A program made the position numbers and the translations under genes. From NCBI RefSeq assembly GCF_018687715.1, contig NC_056762.1:45377520-45441519 (forward strand): a stretch of DNA of 64,000 bases, read 5' to 3'. Of the stretch, positions 10,735 to 20,914 are shown piece after piece (the first letter of the stretch is position 1; every line of letters begins with the position of its first letter). The notes beneath the pieces are model-generated. The model had not been told where the DNA came from and ran no database searches. It worked only from the letters and a program-made list of their open reading frames with translations. This stretch comes from Carya illinoinensis. Lineage: Eukaryota; Streptophyta; Magnoliopsida; Fagales; Juglandaceae.

Positions 10735-12040
10735 GTGGAAGGGAGTACATAATTTCAGTCTTGAATGGATATCCTAACAACTATTATGAGATGTTCTGAA
10801 TGAAGGTATATGCATTTTGGGCCTTTATGTGATTGGTTATGTAGAGATGTGACCTTGCGTGATTCGTTACTAGAGGTCTCGATTGAGGAAGACTTATGAA
10901 TGTTTTGCTATACCATTGGGCATGGTATGGTTCAATGAAATGTGGCTAACCTGTGTAAATCGACATGTCTACACAATAATGCGAGCATTATGTCAATTAT
11001 CACGCTAGGTGATTAAACCAACTTAGATGACTGGGATGATGTCTTATATATAAGGAAATCTCAAACATTATACATGGTTCGAGGTAAATTATTATTATTA
11101 TTATTATTATTTTTTTTTTTTTTTACATTTGCTACTTTCGTAGGCTAATGCATGTGGGAAGTACACTATACACATGCCATTTCCTGCAATCAATACACGA
11201 TTTTGAAGTTTATGAAAATTTAACAAAAATCTACAAAACTGTCATTGTGTAATGGATGAAATCATGATTGATGTAGTTGTGCTGGCTTTAGTAACTAATG
11301 CGTATCTAAATCAGTATTACCAGATTGCCCAAAATGTCTTGTGTTTCTGTGATTTCAAATATGAAATTCACATTCATATACGCTAGGTGGGAGGGTACAG
11401 CTCATGATACTCACATTTTAATCAATGCGTTGAGGTGTCTAGGGAACAATTTTCCATGGCCTCAAAATGGTAAGTTGTATACATTATTTAATTTGTACCT
11501 TCCAAGTTTGCGGTAATTTCTATATACCACATTTATAAAAGATCAATGTTCTCCTAAATTCTCAGGTTATTATTATTTCATAGATTCTGTGTTTCCCTGC
11601 ACAGAGGGATTTATGCATCCATATCCAAGTATGATGTACCACAAATCAAAATGTTAATACAATCGTACCTTCGAAGGATATAAAGATCTATTTAATTATC
11701 GTCATTAATCCTTCGGAATGTCATTGAACAAACTTTCGGTATATTGAAGAGGCGTTTCAAATTTTAAATTTAATGCTCCCATACCTTCCAACTTGGCAAT
11801 GATATCTTATTATTGCATGTTGTACGATATATAATTTCATCTGCACAGTTACACCTGATGATGACGTATTTGCATTGTATAGAAATCTCAATGATTATCC
11901 ATATATGAATGTAGATCATAACACCAGTGAACAATCTCATGTTTCTGACATGTTGACTGCATCGGCACAGACAATGGCCACAACAAGGGATGCTATTACA
12001 CTACCAATGTGGGTGCATAGTACTGGGCAACAAGGAAACA
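10735..12040 (+). pseudogene. HARBI1-like PIF/Harbinger transposase (DDE_Tnp_4), decayed
   Basis: PIF/Harbinger transposases cut and paste DNA using a DDE catalytic domain and usually leave a TTA or TAA target duplication. Readable pieces, across frames, are LRGREYIISVLNGYPNNYYE, then SLLEVSIEEDL with MFCYTIGHG, then MKFTFIYARWEGTAHDTHIL with NNFPWPQNGK, then LFNYRH and VIEQTFG. These follow the family order: the N-terminal helix block, the 'F-L-Y-T-V/I-G-H' block, the second catalytic Asp in 'A-H-D', and the 'N-V-I-E-x-x-F-G' block containing the catalytic Glu. Several stops (after DL and after MVQ) and frame changes show that it is dead. It pairs with the Myb/SANT remnant upstream. Confidence 0.8.
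11085..11125. repeat. (ATT)n microsatellite with poly-T
   Basis: About eight ATT units are followed by about 14 T, inside the Harbinger transposase remnant. Confidence 0.85.
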
Positions 12041-12224
12041 CCTAATTTTCAACATGGTGTAACAATGTTTTTGTTCATGTCAACATTGTAAAATAGATCG
12101 TAAATTGGAGACACTTTATTTACATATATCGATGTTTAATGTAGAGATATTGTATTTCTTTTAATTTAAAATGACCTCTTAATGCATCGTAATTAAATTT
12201 GAAGTAAAACATCGAATATTGCTT

Positions 12225-12420
12225 GCGACCCACATGTCGAGTGAGGGTTGACAAACTCTTTGTAGGGGAGGCACTCAAGCTCCATGTCGAGCGCCTATCG
12301 AGCGAACTCTTTGTATGAGTTACGCTCGAGCACATGTCGAGTGAATTCTCTGTATGAGTTATGCTCAAGTCATGTTGAGCTCACTTCGACTCATTCTCAC
12401 TTTAACTCACTTCAACACTT
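12225..12420. repeat. Degenerate tandem repeat built on CACATGTCGAGTGA
   Basis: CATGTCGAG or CATGTTGAG recurs four times (12234, 12282, 12332, 12372) with CTCTTTGTATGAGTTACGCT between copies; spacing is about 40-50 bases. It lies on the LTR side of the PPT-like site at about 12486 and is probably part of an old LTR. Confidence 0.55.
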
Positions 12421-12475
12421 GTTACAATACAATTTTACAAATGTTAGTGTTAGAATATGCCAACACACTCATTTT

Positions 12476-12500
12476 TACTTTAACAATCTCCCCATTTGGC
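12476..12500 (-). other. Polypurine tract and 3' LTR start of an old LTR element
   Basis: Read on the minus strand: GCCAAATGGGGAGAT and then TGTTAAAG. A purine tract directly followed by TGTTA is the usual junction of the internal region with the 3' LTR in copia-type elements. The LTR would extend to lower coordinates; its far end and a partner LTR were not found. Confidence 0.4.
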
Positions 12501-13045
12501 AGTTCTGTGACGAAACCTCTAATACATGGACCTAATCCTAACACACCCTACACAGGATTCCCAGATACAAGTGCAGTCTTGAACAAGTTGGAATATTTCT
12601 ATAATCACTGAATAAACCGTTAAACACCCCTAAAGCATAAAGATATAGGAAACCCCTCAAAATTTTTCACACTTGTTAACTCAATGTTTGCTAACAAATC
12701 AAGAACAAGAATTCAAGTATAGACATAAGAAGAATAAGAATTCAAGTATAGACACAACAAGCACATGACAAGCACAGTTTTCATCAAGAAAATCTTCATT
12801 AAGAATTAATCAGATATTGAGTTTGATAAAAGAATACAGAAGCACAAAAAATGTATGCCACAAAAAATTCAACTTTGTTTGTTTACACGCTACTCCCCCC
12901 TAACTGTATCCTATCCTACTCCACATGCTGTTCCCCTTACATATGATACCACTCCCCTAAATATATACCATACTCCCCCTGCAAATATAGCACTCACCCT
13001 TTTTGTCACAAAACGACAAATGGCTCAATGACTACCGTCCTCGCC
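12500..13045. other. Non-coding interior of an LTR element
   Basis: AT-rich sequence with tandem ATTCAAGTATAGACA near 12711-12745 and several CTCCCCC blocks between 12890 and 12985. No gene is seen. The position between the PPT-like site and the minus-strand transposon gene suggests the 3' untranslated part of the same element. Confidence 0.4.
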
Positions 13046-13048
13046 ATC

Positions 13049-13960
13049 TCAATCATTCTCATCATCCTCACTAGTGGTGGCAACTAATATCTGTTTCATT
13101 TCATTGAAGTGTCGTGTCACATGTTGTGGGAGGCTATCAATGCAGGTGTACAGGCTATCGACACGAACCTCTAGACTATCAAAGCTAATCTCGATACGAT
13201 TAAGATGAGTATATAAGCTATCTACAAGAGCATCCATGCTATCAATGTAAGTATCCAAACGATCCTCGATGCGATGTACACGAGCATCCAGACTATTGAA
13301 GCAAGTATCAATGTGATCAAGACAAGCATCGATGCGACTCAAATAATTAAGTACCATCTGTATGTTTGACTCATTAGAATCTAATGTAGAAGTAGATGGT
13401 GTCGAGCTAGATGACCTAGAACGGGACAACTAAGAAGTGGATGCAGGAGGATACTCAACATCAAAAGGATGAGGAAAAATGTGTGCATGACTCAGTTGAA
13501 TGGTCTTACAACCAATAGGAGCCTTAAGAGGGATTATAGGCTTATGGGAAGGAATAGCAACAAACTAAGACAAAGTAATGCAGGTGATAAGACTCGTAAA
13601 AGGTAATCCAGTACATAATTTGTTAGACTGAAAGGTCTCAAGAATGACTCTACAAAGATGACTTCCCAAATCGATGGGAAAGTCATTGATTAGTGCATAA
13701 AACAGAGTGGCTCTGTCAAGGCCAATATCTCTCTGATGGGCAGTTAGGTCAAAGTTAGTGAGCACGACTCTATTAAGAAAGAGATAGTCAGGGGGAGCTA
13801 AACGGTATGTAGCAGTGTCCGACCATCCCAATTAATCTTATATCCATACAAGAATGCATAGATAGCTGGCTTGCTAGGAGGAGGGGTTCTGGTATAGGGA
13901 TATGTGGAGTCGATCACACGAGGGGCATTAAGCAAATTAGTTAACATGCCAGAGTCACTT
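13049..13960 (-). pseudogene. 'Putative plant transposon protein' gene with long coiled coil, broken by stops
   Basis: The N-terminal part carries TLFYALINDFPIDLGSHLCR and LPFTSLITCI. These match the plant domain annotated as 'putative plant transposon protein', found in genes of large LTR-type elements; its biochemical role is unknown. After a TAG at about 13565 and another near 13430 the same protein continues as a serine-rich link and then a heptad coiled coil at 13060-13350, with repeats of the type IDSMDALVDSLYTHLNRIEI. Upstream, LYGYKINWDG is in a shifted frame. The order of segments and the single-base nature of the stops indicate one decayed gene. Purpose in the element is inferred to be structural, Gag-like. 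Confidence 0.6.
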
Positions 13961-14275
13961 AGAATTGGACGTTCCAGAGACTGACGTCAAAAGAACCATC
14001 GAGTGAAATAGCAAACAAAGGCTTAGGTTCAAAGGAACTGTTTGGGGCAATGAAAATGACTGAAGGTGGTGAGGAAGGCAACAACAGAGAAAAGTTTGAG
14101 AAACGGAGAAGAAGATGATGGCATAGGGGAGCTTGGGAAGTGGAGGAAGAGACGATGGTGAAGAAAAGCTCGGGAAATAGAGGAAAAGGCGACGGTGGAA
14201 GGGAATTTGGTAAGGGATGATGGCAAAGAAAAATTTGAGGAATGGAGGGAGCTCGAGAGAAAGCAATAACGGAAG

Positions 14276-14280
<5 letters not shown>

Positions 14281-14334
<54 letters not shown>
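14281..14334. repeat. (AG)27 microsatellite
   Basis: Uninterrupted AG dinucleotide repeat of 54 bases. It creates long false open frames of Ser-Leu repeats on the minus strand. Confidence 0.98.
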
Positions 14335-14338
<4 letters not shown>

Positions 14339-14342
14339 CAAT

Positions 14343-14366
14343 GGTGAAGAAGAAGAAGAAGAAGGG
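14343..14366. repeat. (GAA)n microsatellite
   Basis: About seven GAA units just after the AG repeat. Confidence 0.85.
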
Positions 14367-14933
14367 AGGGAACCTTATATAGCCAAGGGAGACTAATGGG
14401 CGTGTGGGAAATGAAGCGACGTCTAACACGGATAAAAGTAGTGAAAGGTTCGTGCACCCCAACCGACGTGATTCGGCCCTAGCAGGAGAGGTCATGTCAG
14501 GCGCGTGGGAAACACAAACCAATGCACATCCCATGACATGGGGGCCCCACCTGACAAGTCTAATCAATCGTTGGGAGACAAAGGAATTGCGGGAACCAAG
14601 GAGACACACACACGCATGACAGAGATAGGTGGCCTTGGGGAACCCAACCAATGCAGGTCGACGCAAACATTTAGGGAGGGGCAATAAAAGGCACGTGAAG
14701 GAAACTAACCGACCTCCAGTGTGGGACGAAAATGGGGGTTGGATAGAGCCCGTCTGTTGGGAATCGGTGAGGCTCCGGAAGCTCAAAGGGCCCTCTAACA
14801 TTGATGGCGAGATAGACGGTTGCAAGGTAAATGTCCATAGAATGTGAGCCGAGGTGCATTGAATTCCCATCACATTTTTATCATAAGAATTCGCGGGGTA
14901 CTATGAGGGGGATCTCCCCAAGACCAGCCCTAG

Positions 14934-15130
14934 CCCAACGAGATCGAGTCGGGAAATACAAGGAGGCCTTGTGCCCAAAGAGCAAGAGTGGAGTTATGCC
15001 AGAGGCTCGTCTAGGAAGCCCATGCCCAACAAGATTGGGCTAGGAAGTATAGGGAGGCCTTGGGCCTAAAGAGCAAGAGATGAGTTACGCTATAGACTCG
15101 TCTAGAAAGCCCAGGCACCAAGTCCAACCC
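14934..15130. repeat. Tandem repeat, unit about 91 bp, slightly over two copies
   Basis: A unit beginning CCCAACGAGATCGAGTCGGG (14934) recurs as CCCAACAAGATTGGGCTAGG (15025). Both contain AAGGAGGCC or AGGGAGGCC, then AAAGAGCAAGAG and CTCGTCTAG. A third partial copy starts near 15115. Confidence 0.7.
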
Positions 15131-16460
15131 GATTGAGAAGCTTGGCCACAAGGCAGCTGAAGAGCACGCCATGGACAAGAACCACCCGACACCCAATTGG
15201 CTAACAAAGTCTTGCAAACAAGGATGGGAACAACACCTGCCTCAGAACCCCGGTAGTTGGACACATCTAGGAATGGGCATGCCTAACCAAGGTCACACCG
15301 CATTAAATTGAACATAAAGGGAGGCACGCCATAGCCAAAGACCATGCCGCATTCAATACACACCAAGGGGTATACACACAAAAAAGTGCTTCCTGAAGTG
15401 TCAAAGGTCAACACAACCCAGACCTGACATACTACTACTTGGCAGAGATACAGACAACAAGTCTGACTCAAGTACGGATTGACACCCCACCATCTTCCTG
15501 GATGGCCAAGCCTGAGCCAAGTATAAATACCCTACCTCCATTGAGGGGAGGGAATATGATTCTTCTTCTTCTTACTTTACACTCTTACTTTTCCCATAAG
15601 CTTACGCAAGGAAAGTTGTCTGACTTTGGCATCGGAAGGACCCCTAACCACATCGGAGCCCACTCTTCTTCTTGGTTGCAAGTTTTGGCGTTGGGCCTCC
15701 GTGGAATTGCTCGAGCTGCAAATCACGACATTAACACTAGGTATAGATATATATATATATATTCTTTTTGGTTATTTAATTTCTTTTCCTAACTCATGGA
15801 TCTCAGGTATCCGACGATTCCGACCTCCAGCTCCTGTTGGAGGAAAATTTTTACTCCGACTCCAAACAGAGTCAGAGTTTGACTTTGATTGAAGTTTGGA
15901 ACTTTGATTGGAGTGTGTTTGGGCCAAGGCCCATGCCCAATGCAAGGCCCAACAACTTAATTGGCTTCCAATTTGCAAAACGTGCTACAAAAAAAAAAAC
16001 TTAAAAACAAATTACAATGATTAACTTACATACAATACAAAACCAAAGAGTAGTAATTGAATAATGACAAACACAAGAATATAATATGACAATATAAATT
16101 AAAACCGAGACAGGAACAAAGTCTTGATTCTTGAAGCCATAGTAACCACTACCAGTTGTCATCATCAACTTTTATCTATAAAATAATACATCCAAAAATA
16201 CTTTAAAAAAATATAGTATGAATTATGAAATTATCAACAATATTTTAAATGATTTAAATATACTAATATAGTATTTGAATAGCATAATTACAACACATGA
16301 ATACAACTCCTCATCCATGTAACTTGTAAGACTCTCAATCATCACTCGTCTGCAATTATGCTAGGGTTCGCAACTAGGTCTACAAAATCATAAAAATTAG
16401 AAGTTAAAATTAAAACATTACAAATATTTAAATTATCATTTAAAAGCATATAAGCTATAA
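15131..16460. other. Repeat-derived DNA with a promoter-like TATA box, no gene
   Basis: AGTATAAATACCCTACC at 15520 followed by CTTCTTCTTCTT resembles the TATA/leader part of an LTR, continuing from the tandem repeat upstream. A TA microsatellite lies at 15746-15760. The segment 15960-16350 is AT-rich. No coding sequence or matching second LTR is visible. Confidence 0.4.
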
Positions 16461-16464
16461 AGTT

Positions 16465-16720
16465 ACATGATTCAAACCTATAGCTCTCGGGATCAATAGT
16501 ATTTAGTCTAATGGGCGTTTCACTTAGCCAGTTCTATATGCAAACGAGGGCCTCCATAGTTTTCGGTGACAATGAACTCTGATTAGCATCCAACACGCAA
16601 CCTCGAGTGCTAAAAGCCCATTCAGAGGCAACTATAGTAATAGGAATAGCTAGCACATATCGATCTATTCGGGAAAGAATAGGAAACTTGGTAGAATTAA
16701 CCTTCCACCAAGTTAATAAA
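16465..16720 (-). pseudogene. hAT transposase C-terminal dimerisation fragment
   Basis: The minus strand reads LTWWKVNSTKFPILSRI, then YVLAIPITIVASEWAFSTRG, SLSPKTMEALVC and NWLSE. This is the conserved C-terminal dimerisation block of plant hAT transposases (Trp-Trp, the 'A-S-E-x-A-F-S-x-G' signature and 'L-S-P-x-x-x-E-A-L-x-C'). One stop precedes NWL and the rest of the gene is missing. Confidence 0.8.
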
Positions 16721-17269
16721 ACAAATGCATCACCAAGTTAATTAATTTAGTGCTCGGATTCTCGGACTACACTTGTGATTTACAGCGTCACGAGGCTAAA
16801 TGGCAATGGTGTAGATGACAACAAGATCATGACGAAAAACGGGAAACGAAGTGGGCGGAGGGTTTGCACAGCCCTAATCTTGGGTTAAAATGTTACTCGA
16901 ACTTTATGGAGTATGTATTATCTTCTCCAGTAACTTTTCTTTTCTACTTTTGGGGATTCACCAAAAAGCACATAGGGGACTTAGGGGGCAATTGCAGTAG
17001 AGCCTGATCCTCTAGAGCTCATATTGTATTCCTCATCTAGAAAATTTCTCCAACAAAATATGAACCATAAACATAGATGTTTGTGTACCACTTTACCAAA
17101 AGCGTCAGTTCATTCCAAGTGAGTGAGGGTTGCCTTTATGGTTAGTAATGTACTGGAGTGCCTGTGATGGCAGCTAATGAAAAGCCAAACTACTTGGACT
17201 CAATAGGTTTTAGCTTAACCTGTTAATCATCATTGTTACCAGACTTTTAGGAGATGTATAGATAGTGAG

Positions 17270-17455
17270 TTGAGATGAGATACAATGAGATGAAAGTTGA
17301 ATAAAATATTGTTAGAATAATATTTTTGTTTTAAAATTTGAAAAAGTTGAATTGTTTATTGTATTTTGTATGGAAGTTTAAAAAAATTGTAATGATTAGA
17401 TGAGATAAGATAAGTTAAGAAACTCTATTAATCCAAACAACATCTTAATGTAGTT
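17270..17455. mobile_element. MITE of the GATGAGATGA AT-rich family
   Basis: It starts GTGAGTTGAGATGAGATACA and holds TGAAAGTTGAATAAAATATT, TTTAAAATTTGAAAAAGTTG, TTGTTTATTGTATTTTG, GATTAGATGAGATAAGATAA and ends AATCCAAACAACATC. The same block order occurs in the copy split by the copia element (38515-38577 with 48473-48625). Confidence 0.65.
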
Positions 17456-17484
17456 GGTAACTAGAAGTCGTTGTTGCACATATT

Positions 17485-19135
17485 TGGTTTTGAACTTTCT
17501 TTTTTCTTTTTCTTTTTTTTTTAAAAGTGGTTTTGAACATTTTTAAAGAAAAAATAATATCATTCTTCGTTGCATTTAAATCAAGAGTCTAAAACAGACT
17601 TTTCTAACTCGATACAATGCATAATTTCTAAAGGACCTTCCTAAATCCAAACTAATTCATCAACAAAATGTAAAGCTAATTTGGCCATTATATGTGTAGC
17701 TTGATTTCCACTCCTTGGAATAAATTGAATCTATCTAGTTACCATGGAACCGAAAAACTGCTTCAAATCTTCGATCTTCTAGCCATACCACACCCAGTTA
17801 ACATCTTTGCTATTTACTTCTTTAACCTCATTAAGTGCATCCCCTTCAAAGACAATCTGATGAAGCCCTAACTCACCAACCAGTTTTGTAGCTCGTTCTA
17901 AGACTAAATGTTTAGCCAACATAGGATTAGTTACATATTTCCTAGACCAACTTGCAGAGGCTATTAGATCACCAACCCTATTCCTGATTACAATCCCCCC
18001 ACCCATCACCTATTTTTTCACATCTAAAGTTGCATCCCAGTTCAACTTTAACCAATTCTTAGCTGAAGAAAGTTTTCTACCTCCATTCTTGCCCCATGCC
18101 ATACCTTACTAGGATTGTCACAAATTCCTTGGAAGACCATCTTGTTCTTGCATAACCAGATCCTTCTAAATGCACATGCAATCACTTTTAGTTCTACTTT
18201 ATTATTCTACTGCAATAGTGTCTCCCATAGCAAGCAAAAGTCACCTTCCCTGCACTTAGCTTTCTATAGAGGACTCAATATGTTTGACCATATATCCTGA
18301 GCTGCCACACAACTCCATAACACATGACAGCTTGTCTCAATCTCCTGCTGGCATATTGGACAAAACCCGTCCTCAGTGATCTTCCTTTTTAACATATTCC
18401 CTTTAGTAGGTAGAGCTTCCCCTACTACTTTCCACATGAAGACTTTCACCACATTTGGAACTTAGCCCAAAGCTGTTTCCACATGCCAGAATTACCATCT
18501 CTACTTGAATTGCTACTTGCTTTTATCTTTTGTTGATCACTAAGGAGGAAATAAGCTGACTTAACCAAAAATTTTCCATCCCGGGAATGCTCCCATATAA
18601 GTTTGTCTTCAAATTGTCTTTTTTCTCACTATCAAGCCCTTAATTACATTTGCCTCTTTAGACTTGAACACCAAATCAATGATCTCATACTTCTACTTCC
18701 CCTTCTCATCAATCAAAGCATTCACTTTAGCATCCTGATGCGGTACATTAATAGGAGATTGAATGCTCTTATCTTATCACCATTCCCTTATCTTATCACC
18801 ATTCCCTACTCTCCACCTCAAATCATCCCTTACCAAGTTACCTACTCCCCATATGCTCTTCCAAATTAAAGAAGAACCTACTCTTTTTTTAACTCTCAAG
18901 ATGTCATCATGCTTAAAATACTTTTCAAACATAACCCTTGCAACTAGACTACAAGGATTAATTAAAAGTTTCCAAAACTGTTTAGTCAACATAGTTTGAT
19001 TAACGTTGCTCATATCCCTAAATCCCATCCCTCCTAACCCCTTAGAGAGACCCACGTCACTCCCTTTTTTTCAGTGTACTTTCTTATTATTATCCAAATG
19101 TTCCCACGAAAAGCTAGCTTAGTGGTTTTGAACTT
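17485..19135 (-). mobile_element. 5'-truncated L1-type LINE with 13-bp target duplication
   Basis: TGGTTTTGAACTT flanks the element at 17485-17497 and 19123-19135. A T-rich run at 17498-17523 is the poly(A) tail of a minus-strand insertion. The interior encodes only the C-terminal third of ORF2, as expected from truncation during target-primed reverse transcription. A further TGGTTTTGAAC just inside the tail (17528) makes the exact left border slightly ambiguous. Confidence 0.75.
17779..19115 (-). pseudogene. LINE ORF2 C-terminal part: RT end, zinc-binding region, RNase H
   Basis: ORF2 makes the LINE reverse transcriptase. Pieces in translation order: GLGGMGFRDMSNVNQTMLTK with WKSIWGVGNLVRDDLRWRVG (18777-19055, end of the RT domain); KVFMWKVVGEALPTKGNML and CPICQQEIETSCHVLWSC (18264-18452, the zinc-binding RT-associated domain with its Cys-x2-Cys and His/Cys); and GGGIVIRNRVGDLIASASWS to IVFEGDALNEVKE (17779-18009, plant RNase H-like domain with the catalytic Asp in 'E-x-D-A'). 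Frameshifts separate them. The 5' half including endonuclease and RT palm is absent. Confidence 0.8.
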
Positions 19136-20044
19136 AATTATAGCAATTCTTTGCACTTGGCAATGATGATAAAAACAAGGCAACTCTTCTAGTTTAATCA
19201 ATTGTTTTATATTGGCTATTGTAGTTTGTTCAGAATATTGGGGCTTAAGTTTTTGAGCCTAGTAAAGCTTGGCAGATCTGTTAGAATAATGTTAAATATA
19301 AGTAACAAATTGACAAATTTTGCACGGATTCTTTATATATTTTGACATATAACAGGCACATTCTTGTATTTCTAATTGTCTATACTCACATATTTAATAG
19401 ATATTCTAGGGATATGAAGTATTAACGGTTTTTCTTGTTGTTATAACCCCTTTAGATATGTTTATTAATGGATGCTTCATTTGGATTTGGCTATTTATTA
19501 ATTGATGGTGGATCTCTTTAAATAACCCTATGACAAAGTTGGAAAGCAACAGACTACTGGATCATACCAACACATAAAAAAAATACCAGCAGCTATTTTA
19601 AGAAAAATGGTAAACATATAATATTTTTACAATCTTTTATATAATTTTGTTTTAAACGAAAAATATTTTTATAAAATAATTTATAAAATTAATATCACGT
19701 TATATAAATATCATTATTTTAAAATATAATTTAAAAAAAATGATACGTGTATCATAAATCTTGTTTTAGTCCTTGCAATTACCCAAGAAATGGCGAGTTA
19801 CGACAAGACAATCCGCACTCACACAATTGGACTCTATGAAAAGTACTTAAGAGTTGTCCTATCTTCCCAAAAATAAAGAAGAAATAAAATAGCCCAATCA
19901 CCCATATAGGAAGGCTCTATTCCCCGATATGTATACTCAATTCCCCGTTCTCCGAGAGATAAAGGAGTAATTACATTCAAAAAAATTATAATGGAGAAGT
20001 CTCTATGAAGGAAGGAGATAGAGAGTCTTAAATGAGATTTTTCT

Positions 20045-20076
<32 letters not shown>

Positions 20077-20184
20077 CACTTAAAGCTATTAGTGGTAATA
20101 AAAAAAGAGCGAAAAATATGGAATTTCGTTGGACATCCATTATGGAGTTGCCTCCCAGTCAGAATACTTTCATTTTAATGGTAG
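19136..20184. other. Intergenic DNA, no recognised gene
   Basis: AT-rich sequence with a poly-T run of about 33 bases at 20047-20086. The short frame across that run on the minus strand is a homopolymer artefact. Confidence 0.5.
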
Positions 20185-20905
20185 ATTTAACGGGATGTTT
20201 AGATTAGTATCTTAAAATTTTGTAAATAATAATAAAATAATTTGATTGGATGTATTTTATCAGATTTCATAAATGAGAGAGTAAAAATTAAATAAAAATA
20301 TTTTTTAATATGAGTATTATATTGAAATTTGTGAAAATGAATAGATAAAGTTTAAAAATTGTTTGAATGAAATTTTTATTTTGAAGTTTGTTAAAATTAT
20401 ATTAAAGTATTTTTATGTTTAAGTGATATTTAATAATGAAATTATGAAAATTTTTGAGAATATTTGGTTTTACCCAAACATACCCTTAGCCTCACCAGCT
20501 TTTCTTAAAACCAAATTGTTGTTTTTATTTGAACTATTTATCACTTGGTCCCTTCACTTCTTTAATACGCTAGTTTGACAACACAATTATTTTAAAATAT
20601 TTTCTTTTTAAATATTACTCAAATATAAATATTTTTTAATTTTAAATTTTAAATTTTTTAATTTAATCATTACAACTTTTTCAAAATTTTAAACAAAACA
20701 CAAAAAACAATACAACCTTTTTAAGTTTCAAACCAAAAATAATATTAAAAAATTATTCTAACAATTTTTTTTTAAAATTTATAATATTTTTTTCAACTTT
20801 TTTTCTTTTATTTTCTAAAATTTAATAAAATATTTTAATTCAAACTATTTCACTGCTATTAATTTACAAATATATTAATATATTCTAAGTATCTAAACGG
20901 CGGCT
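20185..20905. repeat. Pair of diverged AT-rich foldback repeats
   Basis: The first half (20190-20480) begins ACGGGATGTTTAGATTAGTA and ends ACCCAAACATACCC. The second half (20520-20905) holds the same motifs in inverted sense, for example TAAAATATTTTAATTCAAAC and ends GTATCTAAACGGCGGC. They resemble the two arms at 6115-6475. Borders are approximate. Confidence 0.45.
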
Positions 20906-20914
20906 AAATTGTTA

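Noticed and set aside
13959..14873. 304-codon open frame on the minus strand
   Set aside because: It runs through the AG microsatellite as Ser-Leu repeats and through purine-rich repeat DNA; apart from its last few residues, which may belong to the transposon gene, it shows no domain.
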